Program-made: the position numbers and the translations under genes
Notes under the pieces: generated by a model
Seen by the model: the letters and a program-made list of their open reading frames with translations, nothing else
What the model was told of the DNA's origin: nothing
The model's database searches: none
Origin: an uncultured Saprospiraceae bacterium
Lineage (GTDB): Bacteria > Bacteroidota > Bacteroidia > Chitinophagales > Saprospiraceae
Direction of reading: 5' to 3'
NCBI GenBank assembly: GCA_937921555.1
Contig: CAKZUV010000133.1
Location: forward strand, 1-44,200
Length of the DNA: 44,200 bases
Shown here: in pieces, positions 17,598 to 25,860 of the stretch
Layout: each line of letters begins with the position of its first letter
Numbering within the stretch: the stretch's first letter is position 1

Positions 17598-18878
17598 ATG
17601 CTCGACCGAAAAACACCACCACCTATTAAGGCGGCTGATAATCTGGTATTACCAAAACCAGTAGTTTCTTACCTGAGAAATGATATTCCGGTATATACCA
17701 TCAACATGGGAACACAGGATATTGTCAAAATAGAAGTCGTCTTTTTTTCCGGCCGGCCTTTTGAAGATAAAAAACTGGTCGCCCGCACTACGTCCCGGCT
17801 ACTCAAAGAAGGTACAACGGACAAGTCGGCTTCCGAAATAGCGGAGCAAATAGATTTTTACGGGGGAACAATCAGTGTTCCGGTCAACCTGGACACGACC
17901 AATATTACTTTTTACAGCCTTCGTAAACATCTGGACGCACTGCTGCCACTGTTGGGAGAAATAATCTGTGCCCCCAGTTTTCCACAGGAAGAAATGGACG
18001 CCCTGATTGCGAACAGTCGTCAGCGTCTGAAAATCGATCTCTCCAAAAATGACATAGTTGCTTACCGGAAGATAACGGAGAATATTTTTGGGAAAGCGCA
18101 TCCTTACGGATATAACAGTGAGGCACCACTTTATAGTCAGCTGGAGCGAAAAGACCTGATTCACCACCATCAAAAAAATATGGTTGCCGGCAATACAATG
18201 ATATTTTTAAGTGGTAAAATTGATGATCAGGTACTGAAAAAAGTGGATCGCTATCTGGGAGATATTCCCCCAGGAAAAAAGAGAGAAGAAAGTATTTTTC
18301 CGGCACTACCTGCGACCGTCAGAAAAGAGCATTTACACCATTCGGATACTATTCAGACGGCGGTGCGAATCGGCCGCAGATTGTTCAACCGGGCACACCC
18401 GGACTTCCACGGCATGTATGTACTCAACACGATTTTTGGAGGTTATTTTGGTTCCAGATTAATGGAAAATATTCGCGAAAAAAAAGGATACACTTACAAT
18501 ATTTTTTCTTCGATGGATACGATGATGTTCGACGGATATTTTTACGTAGGAACAGAGGTCAGCAACGATCTGACCCAAAAAACGGTGGCAGAGATTTACC
18601 ACGAAATGGAGGTTTTACAAAACGATCTGGTTAGCGAAAAAGAACTGCTGATGGTGCGCAATTACTTGCTGGGAAGTTTGCTGACCATGCTGGACGGACC
18701 ACTCAATATTATCAACGTGGTAAAAGAAACGGTCTCCGAGGGAATACCAGAAAACCATTTTGAAAATTTGGTAAAAACCATTCAGCGAATTTCACCACAG
18801 GAACTGAGGGATTTGGCGCAAAAATATTTTCGGAAAGAAGATTTTTGGGAATTGGCAGTAGGAAAACAGCAGTTTTAA
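17598..18878 (+). CDS. M16-family (insulinase-like) protein lacking the zinc site
   Basis: A 426-residue protein with two M16 halves. Where active members have HxxEH, this one has Arg63-Thr-Thr-Ser-Arg67 before LLKEGT, so it cannot bind zinc in the usual way. The second half is well kept: GGYFGSRLMENIREKKGYTY. In Bacteroidota such inactive subunits usually pair with an active M16 protein encoded next door; no partner is present here. The ATG at 17598 starts with MLDRKTPPPI, the conserved opening of these proteins as I recall them. A GTG at 17484 would add 38 residues including a hydrophobic segment and cannot be excluded; then the protein would be membrane-anchored. Confidence 0.85.
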   Translation: MLDRKTPPPIKAADNLVLPKPVVSYLRNDIPVYTINMGTQDIVKIEVVFFSGRPFEDKKLVARTTSRLLKEGTTDKSASEIAEQIDFYGGTISVPVNLDTTNITFYSLRKHLDALLPLLGEIICAPSFPQEEMDALIANSRQRLKIDLSKNDIVAYRKITENIFGKAHPYGYNSEAPLYSQLERKDLIHHHQKNMVAGNTMIFLSGKIDDQVLKKVDRYLGDIPPGKKREESIFPALPATVRKEHLHHSDTIQTAVRIGRRLFNRAHPDFHGMYVLNTIFGGYFGSRLMENIREKKGYTYNIFSSMDTMMFDGYFYVGTEVSNDLTQKTVAEIYHEMEVLQNDLVSEKELLMVRNYLLGSLLTMLDGPLNIINVVKETVSEGIPENHFENLVKTIQRISPQELRDLAQKYFRKEDFWELAVGKQQF

Positions 18879-18954
18879 ACAACTTCTCATTATAAGCTGC
18901 CAATAATTTATTAATTTAGACAAAATTTGTTTTCTTTTGCAAAAGTAAATGGAA

Positions 18955-18996
18955 ACACTTTCATATTATATATCTTTTTAATATATATAGAAGTGT
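18955..18996. promoter_or_regulatory. Imperfect inverted repeat upstream of mreB
   Basis: ACACTTTCATATTATATAT (18955-18973) pairs imperfectly with ATATATATAGAAGTGT (18981-18996). It lies in the 225-bp space between the M16 gene and mreB. A T-rich loop is present but no T run follows, so an operator or leader structure for the mre operon is as likely as a terminator. Confidence 0.45.
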
Positions 18997-19103
18997 CTGG
19001 CCGGGTTTTGATTAAGCATCAAAATATATTTCCGGTTGCCGCTTCCGCGCCCCACTATAAACAGACTATCAACACAAACGCTCATAAATAGGGAAGACTT
19101 TTA

Positions 19104-20135
19104 ATGAAACTATTCAGCTTTTTTACACAGGAAATAGCGATTGATCTGGGAACGGCCAATACGCTTATCATTCAGGATGGGAAAATAGTAATCGACGAAC
19201 CCTCCATCGTCGCCATTAATCGTCGTACCGGTGAGACCATTGCCGTGGGGATGAAAGCGATGCAGATGCACGAAAAAACCCACGAAAATATAAAAACGGT
19301 TCGCCCGCTCAAAGATGGTGTAATTGCAGATTTTCAGGCAGCGGAGAGTATGATTGAGGGAATGATCAATATGATGGGAAACAAAAGAAAGTTTTTCACC
19401 CACATGAAAATGGTTATCTGTATTCCATCCGGAATTACGGAAGTTGAAAAAAGAGCTGTTTTTGATTCTGCCGATCACGTTGACTCCAAAGAAACATACC
19501 TGATCCACGAGCCAATGGCCGCTGCCCTGGGAATAGGACTGGACGTGGAAGAGCCCATCGGAAATATGATTATTGATATAGGAGGAGGAACAACGGAGAT
19601 TGCCGTCATTGCACTTTCCGGGATTGTTTGTGATCAGTCTATCCGGACGGCTGGAGACGAATTTACCGCGGATATTATGAATTATATGAAGCGGCAACAC
19701 AATATCCTGATCGGAGAACGTACCGCTGAGCAGATAAAAATTCACGTTGGATCGGCTTTGCCGGAACTGGATAATCCACCCGAAGATTATGCGGTTAACG
19801 GACGGGATCTGATGACGGGTATTCCCAAACAAATTACCATAACGTATCAGGAAGTTGCCCACGCACTGGACAAATCCATCTCCAAGGTGGAAGATGCGAT
19901 CCTCAAGGCACTGGAAACGACTCCTCCCGAGTTGGCTTCTGATATTTACAAGACAGGACTTTACCTGACAGGAGGTGGTGCTTTATTGCGCGGACTGGAC
20001 AAAAGAATTTCTACCAAGACAAAACTCCCGGTAGTAATTGCCGAAGATCCGCTGCGGGCCGTAGTGAGAGGGACGGGCATCGCTTTAAAAAATACGGATA
20101 AATTTTCGTTCTTGATTGATCGGAAAAGTGTTTAG
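19104..20135 (+). CDS. mreB: Rod-shape-determining actin homologue MreB
   Basis: A 343-residue bacterial actin that forms membrane-bound filaments and positions the elongation machinery. The ATP-binding motifs DLGTANT (14-20) and DIGGGTTEIAVIALSG are both visible, and the C-terminal LTGGGALLRGLDKRI is the adenosine motif. The N-terminal KLFSFFTQE is the membrane-targeting type. First gene of the mreB-mreC-mreD-mrdA operon. Length is normal. Confidence 0.97.
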   Translation: MKLFSFFTQEIAIDLGTANTLIIQDGKIVIDEPSIVAINRRTGETIAVGMKAMQMHEKTHENIKTVRPLKDGVIADFQAAESMIEGMINMMGNKRKFFTHMKMVICIPSGITEVEKRAVFDSADHVDSKETYLIHEPMAAALGIGLDVEEPIGNMIIDIGGGTTEIAVIALSGIVCDQSIRTAGDEFTADIMNYMKRQHNILIGERTAEQIKIHVGSALPELDNPPEDYAVNGRDLMTGIPKQITITYQEVAHALDKSISKVEDAILKALETTPPELASDIYKTGLYLTGGGALLRGLDKRISTKTKLPVVIAEDPLRAVVRGTGIALKNTDKFSFLIDRKSV

Positions 20136-20190
20136 TAAAAACTTTTGCAGTCAATTCTAAATCAACTATCAAACCTAAAAACGTCTTGAT

Positions 20191-21030
20191 GTGCGGAGTC
20201 TGGTTCTTTTTCTGATTCAATATGGTGGAGTTGGTCTCTTTTTCCTGCTGGAGGCAATCTGCCTTTATCTGGTGGTCAACTATAATCAGCAACAAAAAGA
20301 AATCTGGCTCAATTCTTCCAATATCATCTCGGGATCTCTCCTCAACTTCAGAAGTGATATTTCTCAATATTATAACCTGTCAGAATCCGCGGACAGTCTT
20401 GCTGCCGATAATGCCCGCTTAAAGGCCCGCCTGAATAACGCTCAGTTTGTTCAGACCATCCTGCTGGACTCGGTTAAGGACGTCGAAAAACAACAACAGT
20501 ACACTTACATTGCGGCCAGGGTGGTGAATAGTACCATTCATTTGCACAATAATACATTTACGATCGACCGGGGTAGCAAGCACGGTATCCGGCCGCACAT
20601 GGGCGTGATTGATTCAAATCCGGGAGGTGGTATCGTCGGCATTGTCACCAATGTATCCGAAAATTATAGTGTGGTCATGGCGCTGTTGCATCAAGGCATC
20701 AGAGTTCCGGCGGCTATTCGTCGTAATCATTACCATGGATTTCTTTCGTGGCAACCAAGCAATCCCAAGGTGATTAATTTTATAGATGTTCCCAAACACG
20801 CAGAAATCCGGACAAGAGATACCATTGAGACCAGTACCTATTCTGCCCTTTTCCCAGCTGGAATTCCCGTAGGAATTGTAGATACTTTCTGGCAGGATCC
20901 GGGGAGTAATTTTCATACGATTGCTGCCAATCTGATTAATGACCTGAGCAACGTACAATACGTTTATGTGGTTAATAATTTAATGAAAGGCGAAATAGAA
21001 AAACTAGAAGAGGAGGCCAGCAGTGAATAG
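20191..21030 (+). CDS. mreC: Rod-shape-determining protein MreC
   Basis: A 279-residue bitopic protein: one N-terminal membrane segment (about 8-30), a coiled-coil stretch (about 60-100, LSESADSLAADNARLKARLN), then the periplasmic double beta-barrel that contacts PBP2. It contains the typical TIDRGSKHGIRPHMGVI and GGGIVGIVTNVSENYSVVM motifs. The start is GTG at 20191; no in-frame ATG is available near. It overlaps mreD by 8 bp, a sign of coupled translation. Confidence 0.93.
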   Translation: MRSLVLFLIQYGGVGLFFLLEAICLYLVVNYNQQQKEIWLNSSNIISGSLLNFRSDISQYYNLSESADSLAADNARLKARLNNAQFVQTILLDSVKDVEKQQQYTYIAARVVNSTIHLHNNTFTIDRGSKHGIRPHMGVIDSNPGGGIVGIVTNVSENYSVVMALLHQGIRVPAAIRRNHYHGFLSWQPSNPKVINFIDVPKHAEIRTRDTIETSTYSALFPAGIPVGIVDTFWQDPGSNFHTIAANLINDLSNVQYVYVVNNLMKGEIEKLEEEASSE

Positions 21031-21544
21031 CACAATTATCAAAAATTCGTTTCGTTTTATCGCTTTAGTACTGGCTCAGATACTGATCTTTAAAGGTATT
21101 GATCTGGATACCAACGGATTTACTTATTTTAATATTTTTATTTATCCGGTTTTCATTCTGTTGTTACCTATCCGTACTCCCACGGTGCTGGTTGTTTTAC
21201 TTGGTTTTTTAATTGGAATAACCATTGACATGCCTTACAACTCACCGGGCGTACACGCGGGTGCAAGTGTTTTTTCGGCGTTTATCCGGTCCGCGATTTT
21301 GAATATTCTGGAACCACGGGGAGGTTATGAAGTAAATGCCAGTCCGACAAAATCAAATTATGGCATCAACTTCTTTTTTAAATATGCTGCCAGCTTTATG
21401 TTTTTTCATATCTTAGTATATTTCTCACTGGAAATATTTACACCAGTTTATTTTAATGAGATTTTTATCAGAACCGTATTCAGTTTCATACTGTCTATGC
21501 TGTTCATCATCGTTTATCAGTATTTATTTAATCCAAAAGAATAA
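21023..21544 (+). CDS. mreD: Rod-shape-determining protein MreD
   Basis: A 173-residue polytopic membrane protein with about five hydrophobic segments and little else, typical of MreD. The GTG start at 21023 lies inside the end of mreC. The central GFLIGITIDMPYNSPGVHAG is the usual conserved stretch. It forms the elongasome core with MreC, RodA and PBP2. The stop codon directly abuts the mrdA ATG. Confidence 0.88.
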   Translation: MNSTIIKNSFRFIALVLAQILIFKGIDLDTNGFTYFNIFIYPVFILLLPIRTPTVLVVLLGFLIGITIDMPYNSPGVHAGASVFSAFIRSAILNILEPRGGYEVNASPTKSNYGINFFFKYAASFMFFHILVYFSLEIFTPVYFNEIFIRTVFSFILSMLFIIVYQYLFNPKE

Positions 21545-23404
21545 ATGGCCACCAAAGATATGTACAAAAGCCGGAGCAGGATTATCCAGGGTGTTTTCAT
21601 CATGGCTGCTGTTCTCCTGGTGCTGAGTGCACTAAATATTCAGGTGATTGATCCGGAATATCGGGAAAGGGCACAGGCTACAACGGTAAACAAATACACG
21701 CTTTATCCTTCCCGGGGTCTTATCTATGACCGCAACGGAAAACTACTGGTTATCAACAATGCGATCTATGATCTCAAGGTTGTTTACAAACAACTTGATC
21801 CGGGAATGGACACGATGCATCTTTGTCAGATTCTGAATATAGACCGTAAAACTTTTGAAAAAAATATCAAACCTAATTTTCGGAGCGTCCGGTATTCACA
21901 GTCGGTACCTTTTGTTTTTATGTCAAAAATCTCCGCACGGACCTGCGCAGCTTTGCAGGAGGTACTCTATAAATTCCCCGGATTCTCTTTACAATTAAGA
22001 AACGTTCGCGGCTATCCTCATCAGAATGCTGCCCACGTTCTCGGTTACCTCAGTGAAGTAAACAGCGAACAAATTAAAGCCTCTGATGGAAAATATCAGG
22101 GAGGGGATTATATCGGTTCTACTGGATTAGAAGCTTATTACGAAGAAGAATTGAGGGGCAGAAAAGGAACAAAATTTATCTTAAAAGATAATTTAGGCCG
22201 GAGCGTGGGACCATTTAAAGGAGGTGCGCAGGATTCGGCGGCCGTTTCAGGACTGGATCTAATCAGTTCACTTGACATTGATTTGCAAGCCTACGGAGAA
22301 TCCCTGTTAAAAAATAAAAAAGGCAGCATCGTGGCCATCGAACCTAAAACGGGGGAAGTCCTGGCAATGGTGAGTGCGCCCGCCTATGATCCGAATTTGC
22401 TGACAATTAACCGGGACCGGGGAAAAGCATACAGCTATCTGTTGCAGGATTCTCTCAAACCTTTTCTGGATCGCTCTATTATGGCAGAATATCCGCCGGG
22501 GTCTATTTTTAAAACACTGGTGGCTCTTGCTGGAATGGAAGAGGGGACGATGACCGCAAATACCGGACACGCCTGTAGCGGTGGCTATCTTTACAATGGT
22601 ACGGTACGTGGGTGCCATAACCATGCAGCTCCGTATAATGTAGAAATTGCGTTAGAGCATTCTTGTAATACCTACTTTTTTCAGGAATTCAGAAAACTGG
22701 TAGATCAAAACGGTTTCTATAATCCCGAACCCGGACTGGATGCTTTCGTGGATTATTGTTACCAATTCGGGTTGGGACAACCCCTGGGAATCGATCTCCC
22801 AAACGAGTCTGACGGCAACGTGCCCACCACCGATTACTACGACCGGCTTTATCCAAAAGACAAAGGAAGCTGGAAATCTCCGACGATCATGTCCGTTGGT
22901 ATCGGGCAGGGAGAAATTCAAATGACCACCTTACAGATGGCCAATCTGTCAGCAATCATCGCCAATCGCGGTTACTATTACGTGCCTCACCTGGTTCGTG
23001 GTTTTCGTCCGGCATCGGTACAAATCGCACCTCGCTTTCGCGAAAAAAAACAAGTACCTGTTAGTCCTTCTTACTATCCTGCCATTGTGGATGGAATGCG
23101 CCGGGTGGTCCGTACGGGGACGGCGGCATTGGTAAATATTCCGGATATTGAAATTTGCGGAAAGACGGGAACCTCCCAGAATCCACACGGAAAAGACCAT
23201 TCTGTATTTTTTGCTTTTGCACCCAAAGATAATCCGAAAATCGCGATTGCGGTATACGTTGAACACGGAATATGGGGGGCCAGCTACGCCGCACCTATTG
23301 CCAGTCTGATGATTGAAAAATATTTGAAGGGAGACATTGCGGAAGACCGGATAGCAATGGAAAACGAAATGAGGGATGCTGATTTGATTGCGGATAATCC
23401 GTAG
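21545..23404 (+). CDS. mrdA: Penicillin-binding protein 2 (peptidoglycan transpeptidase)
   Basis: A 619-residue class B PBP that cross-links new side-wall peptidoglycan with RodA. One N-terminal membrane anchor (about 13-34); PBP dimer domain with LYPSRGLIYDRNGKLLVIN; transpeptidase motifs Ser320-x-x-Lys323 (PPGSIFKTL), Ser373-x-Asn375 (EHSCNTYF) and Lys540-Thr-Gly (CGKTGTSQNPHG). All catalytic residues are intact. Fourth gene of the mre operon. rodA, which often follows directly, is 19 kb away; instead a foreign-looking gene starts 25 bp downstream. Confidence 0.95.
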   Translation: MATKDMYKSRSRIIQGVFIMAAVLLVLSALNIQVIDPEYRERAQATTVNKYTLYPSRGLIYDRNGKLLVINNAIYDLKVVYKQLDPGMDTMHLCQILNIDRKTFEKNIKPNFRSVRYSQSVPFVFMSKISARTCAALQEVLYKFPGFSLQLRNVRGYPHQNAAHVLGYLSEVNSEQIKASDGKYQGGDYIGSTGLEAYYEEELRGRKGTKFILKDNLGRSVGPFKGGAQDSAAVSGLDLISSLDIDLQAYGESLLKNKKGSIVAIEPKTGEVLAMVSAPAYDPNLLTINRDRGKAYSYLLQDSLKPFLDRSIMAEYPPGSIFKTLVALAGMEEGTMTANTGHACSGGYLYNGTVRGCHNHAAPYNVEIALEHSCNTYFFQEFRKLVDQNGFYNPEPGLDAFVDYCYQFGLGQPLGIDLPNESDGNVPTTDYYDRLYPKDKGSWKSPTIMSVGIGQGEIQMTTLQMANLSAIIANRGYYYVPHLVRGFRPASVQIAPRFREKKQVPVSPSYYPAIVDGMRRVVRTGTAALVNIPDIEICGKTGTSQNPHGKDHSVFFAFAPKDNPKIAIAVYVEHGIWGASYAAPIASLMIEKYLKGDIAEDRIAMENEMRDADLIADNP

Positions 23405-23429
23405 GTGCGGGCAAATAAAGAAAAAATAA

Positions 23430-25175
23430 ATGAGTGTACAAATTGGAAAAAGATTAAGATATAAAGATTTGTTTAACGATGAACCGTTAGACTTCCAAGA
23501 ATATCTAAAAGGGATTAGCAAAGAAGATATTTATAAAGCAATATCCTTCTTAGTAAATGTGGCAAATCCAAATCATAAGTACCATCAACCCAAAGACATG
23601 GTTAGTGTTTGGTTTTGTGATGAAAACAAAGAATTACGAGCAGAATTATTAAGTAAATTAAATAGCAAAGATTCGATTGCAAACATAATTAGTAGCCTTA
23701 AACTAATGGAATTTGTAATGCAATCAAGTTTCGATGAAAACAGAACAAAGTCAGATGCTGAATCTGAAATTAATTTATTTAAGGCATATTTATTACTAAA
23801 CTCTGAGCAAGATATAATTGAAGAAAAAGGTCACAATAATCTTCGACCTGATGAAGAAAAGGATGAAAGGATGCTTGGATTATTTTTAGCGATGAATTTT
23901 CATGATTCCGATTTGACTAATTACAATTTGTCAGAGTTGATGATAATTCAGTTAATTAAATCAATAGAATTTTTTAAATACTTGAAGAGCAGAAAAGAGC
24001 TTAATCCTCATCTGGAACTTTTCCTATCCAAATATAATAGCGATTCATGGGAAGATTGGATAAAAAAATATTTAGCAATTATTTTCCCCATTATCCAGAA
24101 AGAAGAAAAATCATTTTTTGATTACACAATAGCCAAAGATGAAAACTATGAAATGAATTGTAAGTTTTTTGATTCTTTTACTATAAATGATGAGAACGAT
24201 TTTAGACTTTCAGATTTCATTACTTTACGCAGTAATCCAATCTTGAAAATTGATGAAGGACATTATAGAATCTTAAACAAGTTATTCTTGGTTGAAAAAC
24301 TTTTTAAGAGTATTCAATTTCAATTTAGTCTACAAATAAATGAAGAAGTCAGTAAAGAAGAGCAAATAAAAAATTTTAGGTCAGACCATTGTGATAATTT
24401 TTCAGAAAGAACGCTATTGTATAACATTTTGCGAAATTCATTTCCAAAGAAGAATTGGATACACCTTTCTGGGGATGATTTTTTAGCAAAGGGATATTCA
24501 GCAGAACCTGATTACTATGTCAGATTTAAGAACAAAGTGTTTCTTTTTGAAAGTAAAGATGTTGTCCTTAAAGGTGAGGAAAAACAATCAAGAGATTATC
24601 CAATCCTAAAAAAGGCATTAAGTGAAAAGTTTTACAAGATAGAGAAAGGTGATAAAATTGAGCAAAAAGGAGTTCTACAATTAATCGAAAATATCAAAAG
24701 AATTCTTACGGTTTACTATGATAAATGTGATAAAGGATATATCCCTAAGAACATAAAAATTTATCCAATTCTTGTTATTCATGATAGGCAGTTTGATTCA
24801 CTTTCCGTCAATGAGTTAATTTCCAATTGGTTTAAATTCGAATTATCCAAGATAAAAGCGGAATTCGACATTTCGAACGTCCAACAAATTATAGTCTTGA
24901 ATATTGACACAATGATTTTGTACCAAGAGACTTTCAAGCAAAGAGGAAATAATAGATTGGAGAAACTAATTTCTGATTACCACGAGAACATCAAATTTGA
25001 ACCTGCAAAGTATAGAAGTCTTGGAGAGATCAAAGAAATGAAACTAAATTCGTTACGTCCTTTTACCAATTTTGTGGATGTAGAGTTTGACAAAAGAAAG
25101 GTCAACAAAATACCATCCTATGTAATGAAATATGCAAAAGAATTATTTAAATATGCAAAAGAAGGTACCCCATAA
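23430..25175 (+). CDS. Unrecognised protein with a PD-(D/E)XK nuclease-like signature
   Basis: A 581-residue soluble protein of no family I can name. Residues 1-320 are mostly helical, charged and without motifs I recognise. Residues 320-430 carry the order expected of a PD-(D/E)XK fold: Glu326 in a helix (SERTLLYNILRNSF), Pro360-Asp361 at a beta-strand (AEPDYYVRF), and Glu374-x-Lys376 on the next strand (VFLFESKDV). A helix with GVLQLIENIKRIL follows. The rest (440-581) alternates strands and helices (KIYPILVIHD, VQQIIVLNID). No signal peptide or membrane segment. The gene is much richer in A+T than all neighbours and lies between mrdA and folA, which suggests acquisition by transfer. A role in defence is possible but is inference only; no methylase or helicase is adjacent. 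Confidence 0.72.
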   Translation: MSVQIGKRLRYKDLFNDEPLDFQEYLKGISKEDIYKAISFLVNVANPNHKYHQPKDMVSVWFCDENKELRAELLSKLNSKDSIANIISSLKLMEFVMQSSFDENRTKSDAESEINLFKAYLLLNSEQDIIEEKGHNNLRPDEEKDERMLGLFLAMNFHDSDLTNYNLSELMIIQLIKSIEFFKYLKSRKELNPHLELFLSKYNSDSWEDWIKKYLAIIFPIIQKEEKSFFDYTIAKDENYEMNCKFFDSFTINDENDFRLSDFITLRSNPILKIDEGHYRILNKLFLVEKLFKSIQFQFSLQINEEVSKEEQIKNFRSDHCDNFSERTLLYNILRNSFPKKNWIHLSGDDFLAKGYSAEPDYYVRFKNKVFLFESKDVVLKGEEKQSRDYPILKKALSEKFYKIEKGDKIEQKGVLQLIENIKRILTVYYDKCDKGYIPKNIKIYPILVIHDRQFDSLSVNELISNWFKFELSKIKAEFDISNVQQIIVLNIDTMILYQETFKQRGNNRLEKLISDYHENIKFEPAKYRSLGEIKEMKLNSLRPFTNFVDVEFDKRKVNKIPSYVMKYAKELFKYAKEGTP

Positions 25176-25187
25176 TATTGCATAAAA

Positions 25188-25218
25188 CGGCAATTGCCGG
25201 CAAAAAATGGCAACTGCC
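25188..25218. repeat. Palindrome CGGCAATTGCCG and imperfect second copy
   Basis: CGGCAATTGCCG (25188-25199) is a perfect 12-bp palindrome. GGCAACTGCC at 25209-25218 differs from its core by one base. Both lie between the AT-rich gene and folA, at the right edge of the suspected insertion. No T run follows, so it is a poor terminator. Confidence 0.45.
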
Positions 25219-25263
25219 TTTCTGCCTATCCGATTCCAAAAAAAACAAAAAGATAATATTTAT

Positions 25264-25761
25264 ATGACCATCTCCACCATCGTGGCAGTCGCCAAAAATA
25301 ACGTCATCGGAAAAGACAACGATATCCCCTGGTACCTACCGGCAGATTTAAAATATTTTAAAAAAATAACCACGGGCCACCACATCGTCATGGGACGTAA
25401 ATGCTACGAATCCATCGGTCGTCCCTTACCGAAGCGAACGAATGTAGTCGTCACCCGCAATCCGTTTTTTATCGCTACGGGATGTTTGGTTACGCACAAC
25501 GTGGCCGAAGCCGTGCAGCTGGCAGAAGACAACGGCGAGGAAGAAGTCTTTATCATCGGTGGTGGACAAATCTATGAAATCGCACTGCCGCACGTAGACC
25601 GGATTTATCTGACGGAAGTCGATCTGGAAGTGGAAGGCGATATTTTTTTTCCGGAAATAAATCCCGAAGCGTGGACCCTGATCGAAGAAACCAAACACAA
25701 AGCGGACGAAAAAAACGAACACGATTACACCTTTAAAATCCTGAAAAGAAAAAAAGATTAG
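25264..25761 (+). CDS. folA: Dihydrofolate reductase
   Basis: A 165-residue enzyme that reduces dihydrofolate with NADPH for one-carbon metabolism. Catalytic Asp28 lies in WYLPADLKYFKKIT; GRKCYESIGRPLP and the NADPH-binding VFIIGGGQIYEIALP are clear. The ATG at 25264 was chosen; the in-frame start at 25207 lies in the palindromic repeat and adds 19 residues that are absent from the family. thyA, the usual partner, is not adjacent. Its codons are richer in C than those of the AT-rich gene before it. Confidence 0.95.
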   Translation: MTISTIVAVAKNNVIGKDNDIPWYLPADLKYFKKITTGHHIVMGRKCYESIGRPLPKRTNVVVTRNPFFIATGCLVTHNVAEAVQLAEDNGEEEVFIIGGGQIYEIALPHVDRIYLTEVDLEVEGDIFFPEINPEAWTLIEETKHKADEKNEHDYTFKILKRKKD

Positions 25762-25860
25762 AAATTTTTATGGAATTTGACCGGTTCGGGCATCTAAGTA
25801 AGGACAGATGGAAGTTTTACACACTTCTACATTTAATTTTTGACCTTATTTATAGAAATC

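Noticed and set aside
19110-19862. A 250-codon open frame antisense to mreB
   Set aside because: It lies fully inside mreB, has no recognisable domain, and its composition is explained by the codon pattern of the coding strand.
21011-21016. AGGAGG before the mreD start, resembling a Shine-Dalgarno sequence
   Set aside because: These bases are two Glu/Glu/Ala codons of mreC. Other starts in this window lack such motifs, as is usual for the phylum, so the match is probably chance.
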